A stretch of 64,000 nt of DNA from Streptomyces lincolnensis (GCF_021173675.1 NZ_JAIHON010000002.1:496001-560000); one strand, 5' to 3'. Shown: positions 41,637 through 50,992, counted from the first letter of the stretch. Notes: generated from the sequence alone by a model not told the origin. Made by a program: numbers and translations.

Positions 41637-42068
41637 ATGACCACCGCCGGAGACATCATGCACCGTGGCGCCCGCTGGATCCCCGCCCACGAGACCCTGG
41701 ACCGCGCCGCCCAGCTCATGCGCGAACTGAACGTCGGAGCACTGCCCATCAGCGACGAGAACGAACGGCTCTGCGGCATCCTCACCGACCGCGACATCGT
41801 CGTCGGCTGCGTGGCCATGGGCCACGACCCGGCCAGGGTCACCGCGGGCGAGATGGCCCACGGCACCCCGCGCTGGATCGAGGCGAGCGCGGACGTCGGC
41901 GAGGTGCTCCACGAGATGCAGGAGCACCAGATCCGCCGGCTCCCCGTCATCGAGAACAAGCGCCTGGTCGGCATGATCAGCGAGGCCGACCTCGCCCGGC
42001 ACCTGACGGAGGACCAGATCGCGACCTGGGCCGAGAGCGTCTACGCCCGGACCCCCGCCAGTCCCTGA
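41637..42068 (+). CDS. CBS-domain pair protein
   Basis: 143 residues: two CBS motifs in tandem (about 8-60, GDIMHRGARWIPAHETLDRAAQLMRE... CGILTDRDIV; and about 72-127, MAHGTPRWIEASADVGEVLHEM... LPVIENKRLVGMISEADLA), forming one Bateman module that usually senses adenine nucleotides or SAM. No fused effector domain. ATG behind a perfect AGGAGG. Convergent with corA. Confidence 0.92.
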   Translation: MTTAGDIMHRGARWIPAHETLDRAAQLMRELNVGALPISDENERLCGILTDRDIVVGCVAMGHDPARVTAGEMAHGTPRWIEASADVGEVLHEMQEHQIRRLPVIENKRLVGMISEADLARHLTEDQIATWAESVYARTPASP

Positions 42069-42072
42069 CCCG

Positions 42073-43197
42073 TCAGAGCCAGCCGGTGCGCCTGAACGCC
42101 CGGTACAGCGTCAGGCAGGCGACGGATATCACGCCGATGACCATGCCGTAGCCGTACTTCCAGTGCAGCTCCGGCATGTGGTCGAAGTTCATCCCGTAGA
42201 CGCCGCACACCATCGTCGGCACGGCGATGATCGCCGCCCATGCCGTGATCTTCCGCATGTCCTCGTTCTGCGCGACCGTCACCTGCGCCAGGTGGGCCTG
42301 GAGGATCGAGTTGAGCAGTTCGTCGAAGGCGGCGATCTGCTCCTTGGCCCGCAGCAGGTGGTCGGAGACGTCCCGGAAGTAGGCCTGTATCTCCGGGTCG
42401 ACCACGCGGACCGGCCGTGTGGAGAGCTCTTCGAGCGGGCGGCCGAGCGGGACCACCGCCCGCTTCAGTTCGAGCAGTTCACGCTTGAGCTGGTAGATGC
42501 GGCCGGCGTCGACCCGGGCGCCGTCCGCGAACACGGCCATCTCGACCAGGTCGATGTCCGCCTGCACCGAGTCGGTCACGTTCAGGTAGTCGTCCACCAC
42601 ATGGTCCGCGATCGCGTGCAGTACCGCCGCCGGGCCCTTGGCGAGCTGCTCCGGGGCGGACTCCAGCTCCTCGCGCAGCGGCCCCAGGGAGCCGTGCCGG
42701 CCGTGGCGCACCGTGATCACGAAGTCCCGGCCGACGAACACCATGATCTCGCCGGTGTTGACCACCTCGCTGGTCGCCGTGAGCTCCTCGTGCTCGACGT
42801 AGCAGACCGTCTTGAACACCGCGAACAGCGTCTCGCCGTAGCGCTCCACCTTCGGGCGCTGATGGGCCTCGACCGCGTCCTCGACCGCCAGCGGGTGCAG
42901 GTCGAAGAGGTCGGCGATGCCCGCGAACTCCCGCTCCGTCGGCTCGTGCAGACCGAGCCAGACGAAACCCTCGCGGTTCTTGCGCATCCGCTCCACGGTG
43001 TCGACGAGATCGCCGCCCGCCGGGGTGCGCACACCCTCCCGGTACGTCACGCAGTTGACCACCGAGGAACCCAACGGAGACCGTGCCGGATGGCTCAGGT
43101 CGACGCGCGGACGGCGCCTGGCCAGTCGTGCCACTCTGCGGAGGCCGCCTACCGTGCCGAGGCTCGTGACCTTCCGCAGATTCCCTGCCATGGACAT
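42073..43197 (-). CDS. corA: magnesium/cobalt transporter CorA
   Basis: 374 residues. A large cytoplasmic alpha/beta N-terminal domain, a long helix, and two C-terminal membrane helices with the selectivity signature YGMNFDHMPEL between them. This is the CorA/MIT family Mg2+ channel, which works as a pentamer. ATG 43197 has AAGGAG 6 nt upstream, better than ATG 43191. The N-terminal 40 residues are basic (LRRVARLARRRPRV) and variable. Confidence 0.93.
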   Translation of the reverse strand: MSMAGNLRKVTSLGTVGGLRRVARLARRRPRVDLSHPARSPLGSSVVNCVTYREGVRTPAGGDLVDTVERMRKNREGFVWLGLHEPTEREFAGIADLFDLHPLAVEDAVEAHQRPKVERYGETLFAVFKTVCYVEHEELTATSEVVNTGEIMVFVGRDFVITVRHGRHGSLGPLREELESAPEQLAKGPAAVLHAIADHVVDDYLNVTDSVQADIDLVEMAVFADGARVDAGRIYQLKRELLELKRAVVPLGRPLEELSTRPVRVVDPEIQAYFRDVSDHLLRAKEQIAAFDELLNSILQAHLAQVTVAQNEDMRKITAWAAIIAVPTMVCGVYGMNFDHMPELHWKYGYGMVIGVISVACLTLYRAFRRTGWL

Positions 43198-43391
43198 CTG
43201 GTCTCCTTGCGTGGATCTCCCCCGTATCGCGTTTCCGCGCCGTGGCGAGCCAGTTTGCCAGCTCGGTGTGTGGAGTGGGTAAGCCTGTGGGAACAGGACG
43301 TTCCGCTTTGTTCCCGGCTGTGGACGACGGTTTCGTCGCAGGTGCCGCGTCGCCTCCAGGCGACAAGCCGGGCAACTGGAATGATCGCGGC

Positions 43392-44186
43392 ATGAAGCGA
43401 ACCGACGGATACCTCCTCGACAACCGGCAGACCGAGGCGGGGGAACGTTTCGACGCCTTCGCCGCACTCTTCGACCCCACGACCTTCCGGCATCTCGAGG
43501 GCTTCGGCATCGGACCGGGCTGGCGCTGCTGGGAGGTGGGCGCGGGCGGCACCTCCGTCGTCTCCTGGCTGGCCAAGAAGGTCGGCCCGACCGGACGGGT
43601 CGTGGCGACCGACATCGACACCTCACGCGTCGCCGCCGCGGCCCGGCCGCCGGTCCAGGTGCGCGTCCACGACGTCGGGGCCGACGAGCCGCCGGGGGAG
43701 GGCTTCGACCTGGTGCACGCCCGGCTGGTCCTGGTCCATGTGCCCGACCGGGACCGGGCGTTGAGGTCGATGGTCCAGGCCCTGCGCCCTGGTGGGCGGC
43801 TCCTCGTCGAGGACGCCGACCCCGCCCTCCAGCCCCTGCTCTGCCCCGACGAGCACGGCCCCGAGCAGCAACTCGCGAACCGGCTGCGGCAGGGATTCCG
43901 CCAGTTGCTCGCCGACCGCGGTGCCGACCTCGCCTACGGACGCAGGCTGCCCCGCCTGCTCCGCGAGGCCGGCCTGCGCCAGGTCGAGGCAGACGCGTAC
44001 TTCCCGGTCACCTCGCCCGCCTGCGCCGCCCTGGAGGCCGCCACCGTCCGCCAGATCCGCGACCAACTCGTCTCCGCGGGGCACGCCACGGACCAGGACA
44101 TCGACCGCCACCTCGCGAACATCGCCTCCGGCGGCATGGACCTGGCCACCGCCCCGATGATCTCGGCGTGGGGGCGCAAGGCGTAG
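43392..44186 (+). CDS. class I SAM-dependent methyltransferase
   Basis: 264 residues: motif I CWEVGAGGTSVVSWLAKKVG, acidic motif VVATDID, then DVGADEPPGEGFDLVHARLVLVHVPDR and LRPGGRLLVED. Substrate unknown; its C-terminal half (CAALEAATVRQIRDQL) is helical. It is divergent from corA, and the 190 nt between them hold no other gene. AATGAT lies 7 nt before the ATG, so it may be leaderless. Confidence 0.87.
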   Translation: MKRTDGYLLDNRQTEAGERFDAFAALFDPTTFRHLEGFGIGPGWRCWEVGAGGTSVVSWLAKKVGPTGRVVATDIDTSRVAAAARPPVQVRVHDVGADEPPGEGFDLVHARLVLVHVPDRDRALRSMVQALRPGGRLLVEDADPALQPLLCPDEHGPEQQLANRLRQGFRQLLADRGADLAYGRRLPRLLREAGLRQVEADAYFPVTSPACAALEAATVRQIRDQLVSAGHATDQDIDRHLANIASGGMDLATAPMISAWGRKA

Positions 44187-44271
44187 AACACGGGAGTGCG
44201 GGAGCGGTGAAAATCGGGGCGCGCGCCGGTGACCGCGCCCGCGCCAGTGCCCGTGCCGGTGACCGCGCCCG

Positions 44272-45240
44272 TCAGCCCCGCGCAGGCGGGCGACCTCCCA
44301 CCCGCTCCACCGCCGAAGCGCCCGCCCGGCATCCCTCCGTCGCCGCCTCCTCGGGCCCGGCGCCCGTGAGCAGGGCGGCGAGGAAGGCGCCCGTGAAGGC
44401 GTCGCCGGCCCCGGTGGTGTCCCTGGGCGTCGCCGGTACCGCCGGCACGCGAGCGACCACGGTGCCGGAACGGGCCACCAGCGCACCCGCCACGCCCTGC
44501 TTGGCGACCACCAGCGGGACGTGGTGGCTCAGCTTGGCCGCCGCGTCCGCCGCGTCGGGCAGACCGGTGAGCAGACACGCCTCGTCGCGGCTGGGCAGCA
44601 GCAGGTCCACGCCCTCGACGAGCGCCAGGAAACGGTCCACCCCCAGCTCCACGAGGAAACCGGCCGACGCCGGATCCAGGCTCACCGGCACTCTGTGCGC
44701 CCGTGCCGCCGCCAGGGCCACCGACACCAGCTCACGGCTCGGCTCGGAGAACAGCAGATACCCCGACAGGTGCAGCCGGGCGACCCCGTCGAGCAGCGCG
44801 TCCGACCAGTCGTCCGGCGAGAGCCGTGCCGAGGCACCACCGTCGGTGAGGAACGTCCGCTCGGCCGCCGCGTCCGCGTCGACCAGGCAGATCACCGTCC
44901 CGGTCGGCGCTTCCTCGTCGACGGTGAGCCGGGGCCGTACACCATGGGCGAGCAGTTCCCGCTCGTGCCAGACGGCCGCGTCCGTGCCCACCCGGCCGAG
45001 CAGCCGTACCTCCACCCGGTCGTCCCGCGCGGCCCAGCACGCCACGTTGGCGCCCGCGCCGCCCGGCACCGTCCGGATCGTGGAGGCCGTGTCCGTGCCC
45101 GCGGCGAGCGGCCCCCGGTGCCGGGCCACGACGTCCGTGACGACGTCCCCGACGACCAGCAGCGCCCCCTCGGGACGGCCGTGTCCCGGCCGACCGTCCG
45201 CCACACCGGCCGTCTCGCGCCGGGACCGCTCCACTGTCAC
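44272..45240 (-). CDS. psuK: PfkB-family kinase, probable pseudouridine kinase
   Basis: 322 residues, ribokinase/PfkB fold: N-terminal VVGDVVTDVV, the substrate GG motif GGAGANVACWAARD, and the C-terminal anion hole and catalytic base DTTGAGDAFTGAF. The PfkB family alone does not fix the substrate, but the gene starts 4 nt inside the end of psuG (GTGA overlap). Pseudouridine kinase plus pseudouridine-5'-phosphate glycosidase form the known pseudouridine breakdown pathway, so psuK is the best call. Confidence 0.85.
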   Translation of the reverse strand: MTVERSRRETAGVADGRPGHGRPEGALLVVGDVVTDVVARHRGPLAAGTDTASTIRTVPGGAGANVACWAARDDRVEVRLLGRVGTDAAVWHERELLAHGVRPRLTVDEEAPTGTVICLVDADAAAERTFLTDGGASARLSPDDWSDALLDGVARLHLSGYLLFSEPSRELVSVALAAARAHRVPVSLDPASAGFLVELGVDRFLALVEGVDLLLPSRDEACLLTGLPDAADAAAKLSHHVPLVVAKQGVAGALVARSGTVVARVPAVPATPRDTTGAGDAFTGAFLAALLTGAGPEEAATEGCRAGASAVERVGGRPPARG

Positions 45241-46145
45241 GCCCGGGCCCAGGCCGCCGCGATCCGCCCCGCCAGCCGTACGTTGCCCCGCACCGCCGCC
45301 AGATTGGCGCTCAGCGAGGCCCCGTCGGTGTGCCGCACCAGGTAGCTCAGCAGGAACGGCGTGACTCCCTGGCCCGTGACGCCCGCCTCCTCGCACGCGT
45401 CCAGCGCGTCGGCGAGCACGCGCGCGTGCAGCTCCGGATCCAACTGCTCGGCCTCGGGCACGGGATTGGCGACGATCAGCGACGACCCCGGACCGTCGAG
45501 CGCGTCCTGCGCCCTCATCACATCGGCCACCTGTTGCGGGGAGTCCAGCGTCCACTCCACGGGATGTCCCGAGTCGGAGAGATAGAAGCCGGGGAACCGG
45601 TCGGTGCCGTACCCGGCGACCGCCACGCCCAGCGTCTCCAGCCGTTGCAGGGTCGCGGGCACGTCCAGGATGGACTTCACGCCCGCGCACACCACGGTGA
45701 TCCGCGTGCGCGCCAGCAGCCCGAGGTCGGCCGACTCGTCCTGCGTCACCGTCCACTCCCGATGCACCCCGCCGAGACCGCCGGTCGCGAACACCCGCAC
45801 GCCCGCCAGGGCCGCCAGCTGCGCGGTCGCGGACACCGTGGTCGCCCCGCTCGCCCCGGTCGCCAGCGCGAGCGGCAGGTCCCGGTGGCCCAGCTTGCGG
45901 ATGCCGTCCTCGTTGGCGACCCGCTCCAACTGCTCCTTGTCCAGGCCGACATGGGGACGCCCGTCCAGCACGGCGATCGTCGCGGGGACGGCCCCTTCCT
46001 GCCGTACGACGTCCTCCAGCTCCAGTGCCACCTGGAGATTGCGCGGGCGCGGCAGCCCGTGCGCGATGATCGTGGACTCCAGAGCCACCACGGGTCGACG
46101 CGCGTCGATCGCGTCGCGCACTTCCTCGGACAACACCAGCACCAC
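45237..46145 (-). CDS. psuG: pseudouridine-5'-phosphate glycosidase
   Basis: 302 residues. Splits pseudouridine 5'-phosphate into uracil and ribose 5-phosphate. Family blocks: VVALESTIIAHGLPRPRNL, NEDGIRKLGHRDLPLALA, FATGGLGGVHRE, CAGVKSILDVPATLQRLETLGV, GTDRFPGFYLSDSG. GTG 46145 is preceded by GGAGG with a 7-nt spacer. Translationally coupled to the downstream PfkB kinase. Confidence 0.95.
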   Translation of the reverse strand: MVLVLSEEVRDAIDARRPVVALESTIIAHGLPRPRNLQVALELEDVVRQEGAVPATIAVLDGRPHVGLDKEQLERVANEDGIRKLGHRDLPLALATGASGATTVSATAQLAALAGVRVFATGGLGGVHREWTVTQDESADLGLLARTRITVVCAGVKSILDVPATLQRLETLGVAVAGYGTDRFPGFYLSDSGHPVEWTLDSPQQVADVMRAQDALDGPGSSLIVANPVPEAEQLDPELHARVLADALDACEEAGVTGQGVTPFLLSYLVRHTDGASLSANLAAVRGNVRLAGRIAAAWARA

Positions 46146-46244
46146 GTGCCTGCCTCCTGTCGGTCGGTCTTCCCTCATCTCTGGCGGGCGGCACCCCTCG
46201 TCAAACACTTGCGCGCTGTGGGGGACACCACCAGCCTGGGCCAC

Positions 46245-46673
46245 ATGACGGACAACACGACACGTCTCGACCATGTCGTCCTCTGGGTGCGCGACCCACT
46301 GGCGTCGGCCGACTTCTACGAGAAGGCGGTCGGCATGGAACCCGTGAGGATCACCGACTTCGCCGCGGGAGTGGTGCCCTTCCCCTCCGTACGGCTCAAC
46401 GACGAGACCATCCTCGACCTCATGCCGCTCACCATGGTGGAGCGCATGAAGATGGTCCCTGGCGCCGCCGAGAGCGCGGGCCACCCGGTCAACCACGTCT
46501 GCCTGGCCCTGCCCGGCGACGCCTTCGAGGCGCTGCGCGCCCGCCTGGAGGAGCGCTCGGTCCCCGTCTCGGAGATCTCCCACGACTCCTTCGGCGCCCG
46601 GGGCATGGCCCGGCGCAGCTTCTACTTCCGCGACCCCGACGGCAACGTCTTCGAGGCGCGGCACTACGACTGA
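46245..46673 (+). CDS. VOC (glyoxalase/bleomycin-resistance fold) protein
   Basis: 142 residues with two beta-alpha-beta-beta-beta repeats: LDHVVLWVRDPLASADFYEKAVGMEP and NHVCLALPGDAFEALRARLEER...RRSFYFRDPDGNVFEARHYD. Candidate metal ligands are H10 of LDHVV, an Asp or Glu in ETILDLM, H in NHVCL and E in FEARH. Could be a dioxygenase, lyase or binding protein. Divergent from psuG; a strong terminator follows. Confidence 0.87.
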   Translation: MTDNTTRLDHVVLWVRDPLASADFYEKAVGMEPVRITDFAAGVVPFPSVRLNDETILDLMPLTMVERMKMVPGAAESAGHPVNHVCLALPGDAFEALRARLEERSVPVSEISHDSFGARGMARRSFYFRDPDGNVFEARHYD

Positions 46674-46679
46674 GCGGGC

Positions 46680-46707
46680 GAGGGGGCCGCGTCGGCGCGG
46701 CCCCCTC
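46680..46707. terminator. bidirectional terminator
   Basis: GAGGGGGCCGC (46680-46690) and GCGGCCCCCTC (46697-46707), a perfect 11-bp stem with a 6-nt loop, between the converging VOC and formaldehyde dehydrogenase genes. Confidence 0.85.
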
Positions 46708-46719
46708 ACGAGAACGACG

Positions 46720-47946
46720 TCAGACCGGCCGTACCCCCTTCAGCGCCCCGTGCGGATCGAGCACGTACTTGCGGCTCGCGCCCTGGTCGAACTCGGCGTA
46801 GCCGCGCGGCGCGTCGTCCAGCCCGATGACGGTCGCGTTGACCGCCTTGGCGATCTGCACCCGGCCGTGCAGGATCGCCATCATCAGGTTGCGGTTGTAC
46901 TTCATCACCGGGCACTGCCCGGTCGTGAAGCGGTGGCTCTTGGCCCAGCCGAGACCGAGCCGCACCTTCAGCGTGCCGCTCCTGGCGTCCTCGTCGACCC
47001 CGCCCGGGTCGTCCGTGACGTACAGGCCGGGGATGCCCAGGGCACCACCCGCGCGCGTGAGGCCCATCAGCGAGTTCAGGACGGTGGCGGGCGCCTCCGG
47101 GGCGTCCCTGCCGTGCGCCCGGGCCTCGAAGCCGACCGCGTCGACCGCGGCGTCCACCTCGGGCTCACCGAGGATCTGCGCGATCTGCTCCTCCACGCCG
47201 CCCTGCGACACATCGACGGTCTCGCAGCCGAAGCTCCGTGCCTGGGCGAGGCGTTCGGCGTTCAGGTCGCCGACGATGACCACGGCGGCGCCCAGCAGTT
47301 GCGCCGAGGCGGCCGCCGCGAGACCGACCGGGCCCGCACCGGCGACGTACACCGTCGACCCGACGCCCGCCCCCGAGCTGACCACCCCGTGGAAACCGGT
47401 CGGGAAGATGTCCGACAGCATGGTCAGATCGAGCAGCTTCTCGCGGGCCTCGTCCCGGTCCGGGAACCTCAGCAGGTTGAAGTCGGCGTACGGGACCATG
47501 GCGTACTCGGCCTGACCGCCGACCCAGCCGCCCATGTCGACATAGCCGTAGGCGGCCCCGGGGCGGGACGGATTGACGTTCAGACAGATGCCGGTCTTGC
47601 GCTCCTTGCAGTTGCGGCACCGTCCGCAGGCGATGTTGAACGGTACGGAGACGATGTCGCCGACCTCGACGAACTCGACGTCCGGACCCCGTTCGACGAC
47701 CTCTCCGGTGATCTCGTGGCCGAGGACCAGCCCCTCCGGCGCGGTGGTCCGCCCGCGCACCATGTGCTGGTCGCTTCCGCAGATGTTGCTGGCGAGCACC
47801 TTGAGGATCACTCCGTGCCGGCACTTCCTGCCGACGTTCTCGGGAGCGACACCCGGCCCGTCCTGGAGTTCGAGCGTGGGGCGATCGATGGTCCTGACCT
47901 CCACCGCGCCCGGCTTGAGATACGCGACTCCTCTGTTCTCACTCAT
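46720..47946 (-). CDS. fdhA: glutathione-independent formaldehyde dehydrogenase
   Basis: 408-residue zinc-dependent medium-chain dehydrogenase. Catalytic zinc region NICGSDQHMVRGRTTAPEGLVLGHEITGEV, structural zinc cysteines CGRCRNCKERKTGIC, and NAD site VYVAGAGPVGLAAAASAQLLGA. The long insert after it (SLMGLTRAGGALGIPGLYVTDDPGG) is characteristic of the Pseudomonas putida FdhA type, which oxidizes formaldehyde without glutathione. ATG preceded by AAGGGA. Confidence 0.92.
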   Translation of the reverse strand: MSENRGVAYLKPGAVEVRTIDRPTLELQDGPGVAPENVGRKCRHGVILKVLASNICGSDQHMVRGRTTAPEGLVLGHEITGEVVERGPDVEFVEVGDIVSVPFNIACGRCRNCKERKTGICLNVNPSRPGAAYGYVDMGGWVGGQAEYAMVPYADFNLLRFPDRDEAREKLLDLTMLSDIFPTGFHGVVSSGAGVGSTVYVAGAGPVGLAAAASAQLLGAAVVIVGDLNAERLAQARSFGCETVDVSQGGVEEQIAQILGEPEVDAAVDAVGFEARAHGRDAPEAPATVLNSLMGLTRAGGALGIPGLYVTDDPGGVDEDARSGTLKVRLGLGWAKSHRFTTGQCPVMKYNRNLMMAILHGRVQIAKAVNATVIGLDDAPRGYAEFDQGASRKYVLDPHGALKGVRPV

Positions 47947-48234
47947 GCGTGATCGCCGTCCCTTCGGATCCGGGTCTGCCGGATGCCCTTCGGATGCGAG
48001 CGGCTGTGCGCATGGCGGAGTCTGCTACCGGCCCGCCCTTCCGACCAGCCGTCGCGCGCGGGCCGTGTCCACGGCCGTCGGCGGGACCCGGTGGTTCGGC
48101 CGGGTGGCGGGAATCCCGGGATCGGACCGTCAGCGGGAGTGGCGGTCTCGGACCAGCAGCGGGACTCGCGGGCTCGCACGGTCAGAGGGACTCGTGGAAT
48201 CGGGCCGGAGGGCCGGAAATCACGGCCCGCAGGC
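47947..48234. other. intergenic region with degenerate short repeats
   Basis: No gene seen. From about 48110 to 48225, variants of CGGGACTCGCGG / CGGACCGTCAGCGGGA recur about five times. The left part must carry the formaldehyde dehydrogenase promoter (minus strand), but no consensus stands out. Confidence 0.5.
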
Positions 48235-48789
48235 TCAGAACAGTGGCTCGGGCAGCACGCCCTCCAGGGCCAGCAGCTTTCGCTTGGTCTCCAGCCCGCC
48301 GCCGAAGCCGCCGATGCCGCCGTCGCGCTCGACGACCCGGTGGCAGGGCACCACGACCGGCAGCGGGTTGGCGCCCATCGCCGTGCCCACGGCCTGGGCC
48401 GCGCCCGGCTGGCCGACCCGCCCGGCCAGATCGCCGTATCCCACGACCGAGCCGTACGGCACGCCGGACGCCAGCTCGCGCAGCACCTGGCGGTTGAAGC
48501 CGGAGATCAGCGACCAGTCCAGGGACAGCTCGAAGTCGTGCCGCTCACCGGCGAAGTACGCCTCCACCTGCCGTATCGCCTCGGCCAGCAGCGGGGAGTC
48601 GGGGGCCTCCACGGGTTCGCCGCCCAGGCGGGAGGCGAGCCGGTCGAGCGCCTTGTCGCGGACCGGGTCCGTGGCGTGGAACACGACATTGACCAGGCCC
48701 TCGCGGGTCGCGGCCAGCAGCAGCGGACCGATGCCGGTGGCGACGACGGTCCACACGACCTGCTGCTCGTACTGCCCTTCGCTGTTCAT
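48235..48789 (-). CDS. ogt: methylated-DNA--[protein]-cysteine S-methyltransferase
   Basis: 184 residues. Repairs O6-alkylguanine by transferring the alkyl group to its own cysteine. Active site VVVPCHRVV with the following DGGIGGFGGGLETKRKLLALEG, and a helix-turn-helix GSVVGYGDLAGRVGQPGAAQAVG, as in Ogt/AdaB. Start ATG 48789 lies 8 nt downstream of TACGGT, the -10 of a PafBC-type promoter, with no ribosome site, so the transcript is probably leaderless. Confidence 0.93.
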   Translation of the reverse strand: MNSEGQYEQQVVWTVVATGIGPLLLAATREGLVNVVFHATDPVRDKALDRLASRLGGEPVEAPDSPLLAEAIRQVEAYFAGERHDFELSLDWSLISGFNRQVLRELASGVPYGSVVGYGDLAGRVGQPGAAQAVGTAMGANPLPVVVPCHRVVERDGGIGGFGGGLETKRKLLALEGVLPEPLF

Positions 48790-48796
48790 GCGCCCC

Positions 48797-48819
48797 ACCG
48801 TACGACCCACCACTGACAA
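48797..48819 (-). promoter_or_regulatory. PafBC-type (RecA-independent) DNA-damage promoter of ogt
   Basis: Minus strand: TTGTCAGTG (48819-48811), eight bases GTGGGTCG, TACGGT (48802-48797). It fits the RecA-NDp consensus tTGTCRGtg-N8-TAnnnT described in mycobacteria, and is nearly identical to the box in front of uvrB. Confidence 0.85.
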
Positions 48820-48874
48820 CGCCCGGGGAGCCGGTGGAAGCGGGCCGCCACCGCTCTCCCCGGGCGGGCGGGGC

Positions 48875-49750
48875 TCACGACGACGACAGCGCGTCCCGCA
48901 CCACGTCGGGCGCGTTGGTGATGATGCCGTCCACGCCGTACCCGGCGACCAGCCGGGCGGTGGACGCGGTGTTGACGGTCCAGGCGAAGACCTCCAGCGG
49001 CCTGCCGTGCGGTCCGGTGAAGGCCTGCACGGCGGCGACGTACCCGGTGGAGATCGTGCTGTACGAGGGGTTGATCTGGTCGGCGAAGGTGGCGTACTCG
49101 GCCAGCGCGGACACGGGCGGCCTGCCCAGGAAACCGGTCCTGACCCCGGGCTTGAGCTCGTGCACCCTCCGTACGCCGGCCGCGCTGAAGCTCTGCACGA
49201 TCAGCCGGTCCACCACGTGGTCCTGATCGAGCCAGCCCTCGTTGCTGAGGACCTTCAGGGTCTGTCCCTCGATGCCCGGATACAGATCCGGGTTCTTGAT
49301 CTCCAGGAGCAGCTTCTGGTGGTGGAGCTCGACACGGCGCACATACTGATCGAGCGTCGGCACGCGCGCGCCCGCGTACGTGGCGCCGAACCAGCTCCCC
49401 GCGTCGAGGCGCGCGATCTCGGCGGTCGTGAAGTCCTTCACCTTCCAGGGCGCCCGCCCGGGAAAGACCTGCTCGACGTCGGTGGTGCGCCGGAGACTGT
49501 CGTCGTGCAGGACGACGAGTTCGCCGTCCTTGGTGCGCTGGACGTCGTTCTCGACCCAGTCGATGCCCAGCTCGGCGGCCTTGTCCACGGCGGCGAGCGT
49601 GTTCTCCGGGGCGTACGCGGAGGCGCCGCGGTGGGCGATGACCGTGGGGCGGTCGGTGGCCGCGTCGGTCCGGGCGTCGAAGGAGGGAGGCAGGAAGGCG
49701 GTGGTCCCCAGGAGCGCGGTGGTCGTGGCGGCAACTGCGCGCGCGTGCAT
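48875..49750 (-). CDS. secreted glycerophosphodiester phosphodiesterase
   Basis: 291 residues. An N-terminal hydrophobic stretch (VAATTTALLGTTAFL) suggests a signal peptide, although it is short of basic residues. GDPD-family motifs: IAHRGASAYAPENTLAA, WVENDVQRTKDGELVVLHDDSL (metal ligands E and D plus catalytic His pair), KLLLEIKN, and the C-terminal FAWTVN. Hydrolyses glycerophosphodiesters to glycerol 3-phosphate outside the cell. Confidence 0.9.
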   Translation of the reverse strand: MHARAVAATTTALLGTTAFLPPSFDARTDAATDRPTVIAHRGASAYAPENTLAAVDKAAELGIDWVENDVQRTKDGELVVLHDDSLRRTTDVEQVFPGRAPWKVKDFTTAEIARLDAGSWFGATYAGARVPTLDQYVRRVELHHQKLLLEIKNPDLYPGIEGQTLKVLSNEGWLDQDHVVDRLIVQSFSAAGVRRVHELKPGVRTGFLGRPPVSALAEYATFADQINPSYSTISTGYVAAVQAFTGPHGRPLEVFAWTVNTASTARLVAGYGVDGIITNAPDVVRDALSSS

Positions 49751-49911
49751 GCGTACTCCTCGCGTCGAGCATCACGGTCAGGTCAACTGTGACAGCAGAG
49801 GGTGACTACGAGAGGGGTGCAGAATGACCACAAGTTGAATGGACTCGCCCCAAGTCCGCTCACTGGTGCCGCACAACTGGGGCAACGGCGTGTTTCTTTG
49901 CCGGAAAATCG

Positions 49912-49940
49912 TTCGACCATTCCGGTGGGGGTCATACTCT
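49912..49940 (+). promoter_or_regulatory. possible promoter of the MHYT gene
   Basis: TTCGAC (49912-49917), 17-nt spacer, TACTCT (49935-49940). It would give a leader of about 83 nt. The -35 is imperfect. Confidence 0.4.
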
Positions 49941-50029
49941 CTGCCTCAGCCCTGACCGCTCGGGCGGTCCTGGGAAGGGGTGCACATCAGGAAATTCCGG
50001 GGCGTAAGAAGGCGGAAGGGCAGCCGCGC

Positions 50030-50899
50030 ATGCAAGGCACGGTCGACGGATTCAGCTACGGACTCGTCACACCGCTGGTGGCCTACCTCATGGCGTGCCT
50101 CGGCGGTGCCCTGGGTCTGCGCTGCACGACCCGGTCCATGCTCGTGAGCCACTCCTGGCGCCCCGGCTGGCTCGCTCTCGGCTCGGCCGCCATCGGCTCC
50201 GGCATCTGGACCATGCACTTCGTCGCGATGATGGGCTTCAAGGTCCAGCAGGCGCCGATCCACTACGACAGACCGATCACCTTCGCGAGCCTGGGCGTCG
50301 CCATCGTCATGGTCGGCATCGGGATCTTCATCGTCGGCTACAAGGGGGCCAGGGGAACGGCCCTGATGACCGGGGGTGCCATCACCGGCCTGGGCATCGC
50401 CTCCATGCACTATCTGGGCATGGCCGGAATGCGGTTCAACGGCAAGCTGGAGTACAACACCGTCACCGTCGGCTTCTCCGTCGTCATAGCCGTCGCCGCC
50501 GCCACCGCCGCGCTGTGGGCCGCCGGGCAGGTCCGGGGATTCCTGTGGAGCGTGGGCGCGAGCCTCATCATGGGGCTCGCCGTCACCGGGATGCACTACA
50601 CGGGCATGGCCGCCCTCAGCGTCCACCTCCACGGCACCGCGGCCCCCACCACGGGTGACTCCGCCGCGTCCCTGCTGGCGCCCATGATGATCGGCCCGCT
50701 GGCCTTCCTGCTCCTGGCGGGTGTCGTGGTGATGTTCGACCCGCTGATGGTCATGGGGAAGCCGGTCTGGACGCCCGCGGAGAACAAGCCGGGCGTCCCC
50801 GCGCGCGAACTCCTCACCCACCCCCCGGGCCGCCGCCCCGTACTGCGCAGCCGCCGCCACTCCACCCACCAGCGTTCCCGCACCCCTCAGAACCGCTGA
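50030..50899 (+). CDS. MHYT-domain membrane sensor protein
   Basis: 289 residues with about seven membrane helices and three MHYT motifs: [16 protein letters not shown] and TGMHYTGM, thought to bind copper and sense a diatomic gas. No output domain (GGDEF, EAL, kinase) is attached; the C-terminal 55 residues are a basic Pro/Arg-rich tail. ATG preceded by GGAAGGG. It lies directly before uvrB but has no obvious link to repair. Confidence 0.9.
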   Translation: MQGTVDGFSYGLVTPLVAYLMACLGGALGLRCTTRSMLVSHSWRPGWLALGSAAIGSGIWTMHFVAMMGFKVQQAPIHYDRPITFASLGVAIVMVGIGIFIVGYKGARGTALMTGGAITGLGIASMHYLGMAGMRFNGKLEYNTVTVGFSVVIAVAAATAALWAAGQVRGFLWSVGASLIMGLAVTGMHYTGMAALSVHLHGTAAPTTGDSAASLLAPMMIGPLAFLLLAGVVVMFDPLMVMGKPVWTPAENKPGVPARELLTHPPGRRPVLRSRRHSTHQRSRTPQNR

Positions 50900-50969
50900 G
50901 CCGGGACCCGCCCCTCACCCGGCTCCCACAGCCCCTCCGGGACCCCGCGGAACCGCCGATCCCACCGCG

Positions 50970-50992
50970 TTGTCAGTGGTGGGTCGTACCGT
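50970..50992 (+). promoter_or_regulatory. PafBC-type DNA-damage promoter of uvrB
   Basis: TTGTCAGTG (50970-50978), eight bases GTGGGTCG, TACCGT (50987-50992): a full match to tTGTCRGtg-N8-TAnnnT. The ATG of uvrB begins 8 nt after the -10, so transcription would start at or near the A of ATG. Confidence 0.9.
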
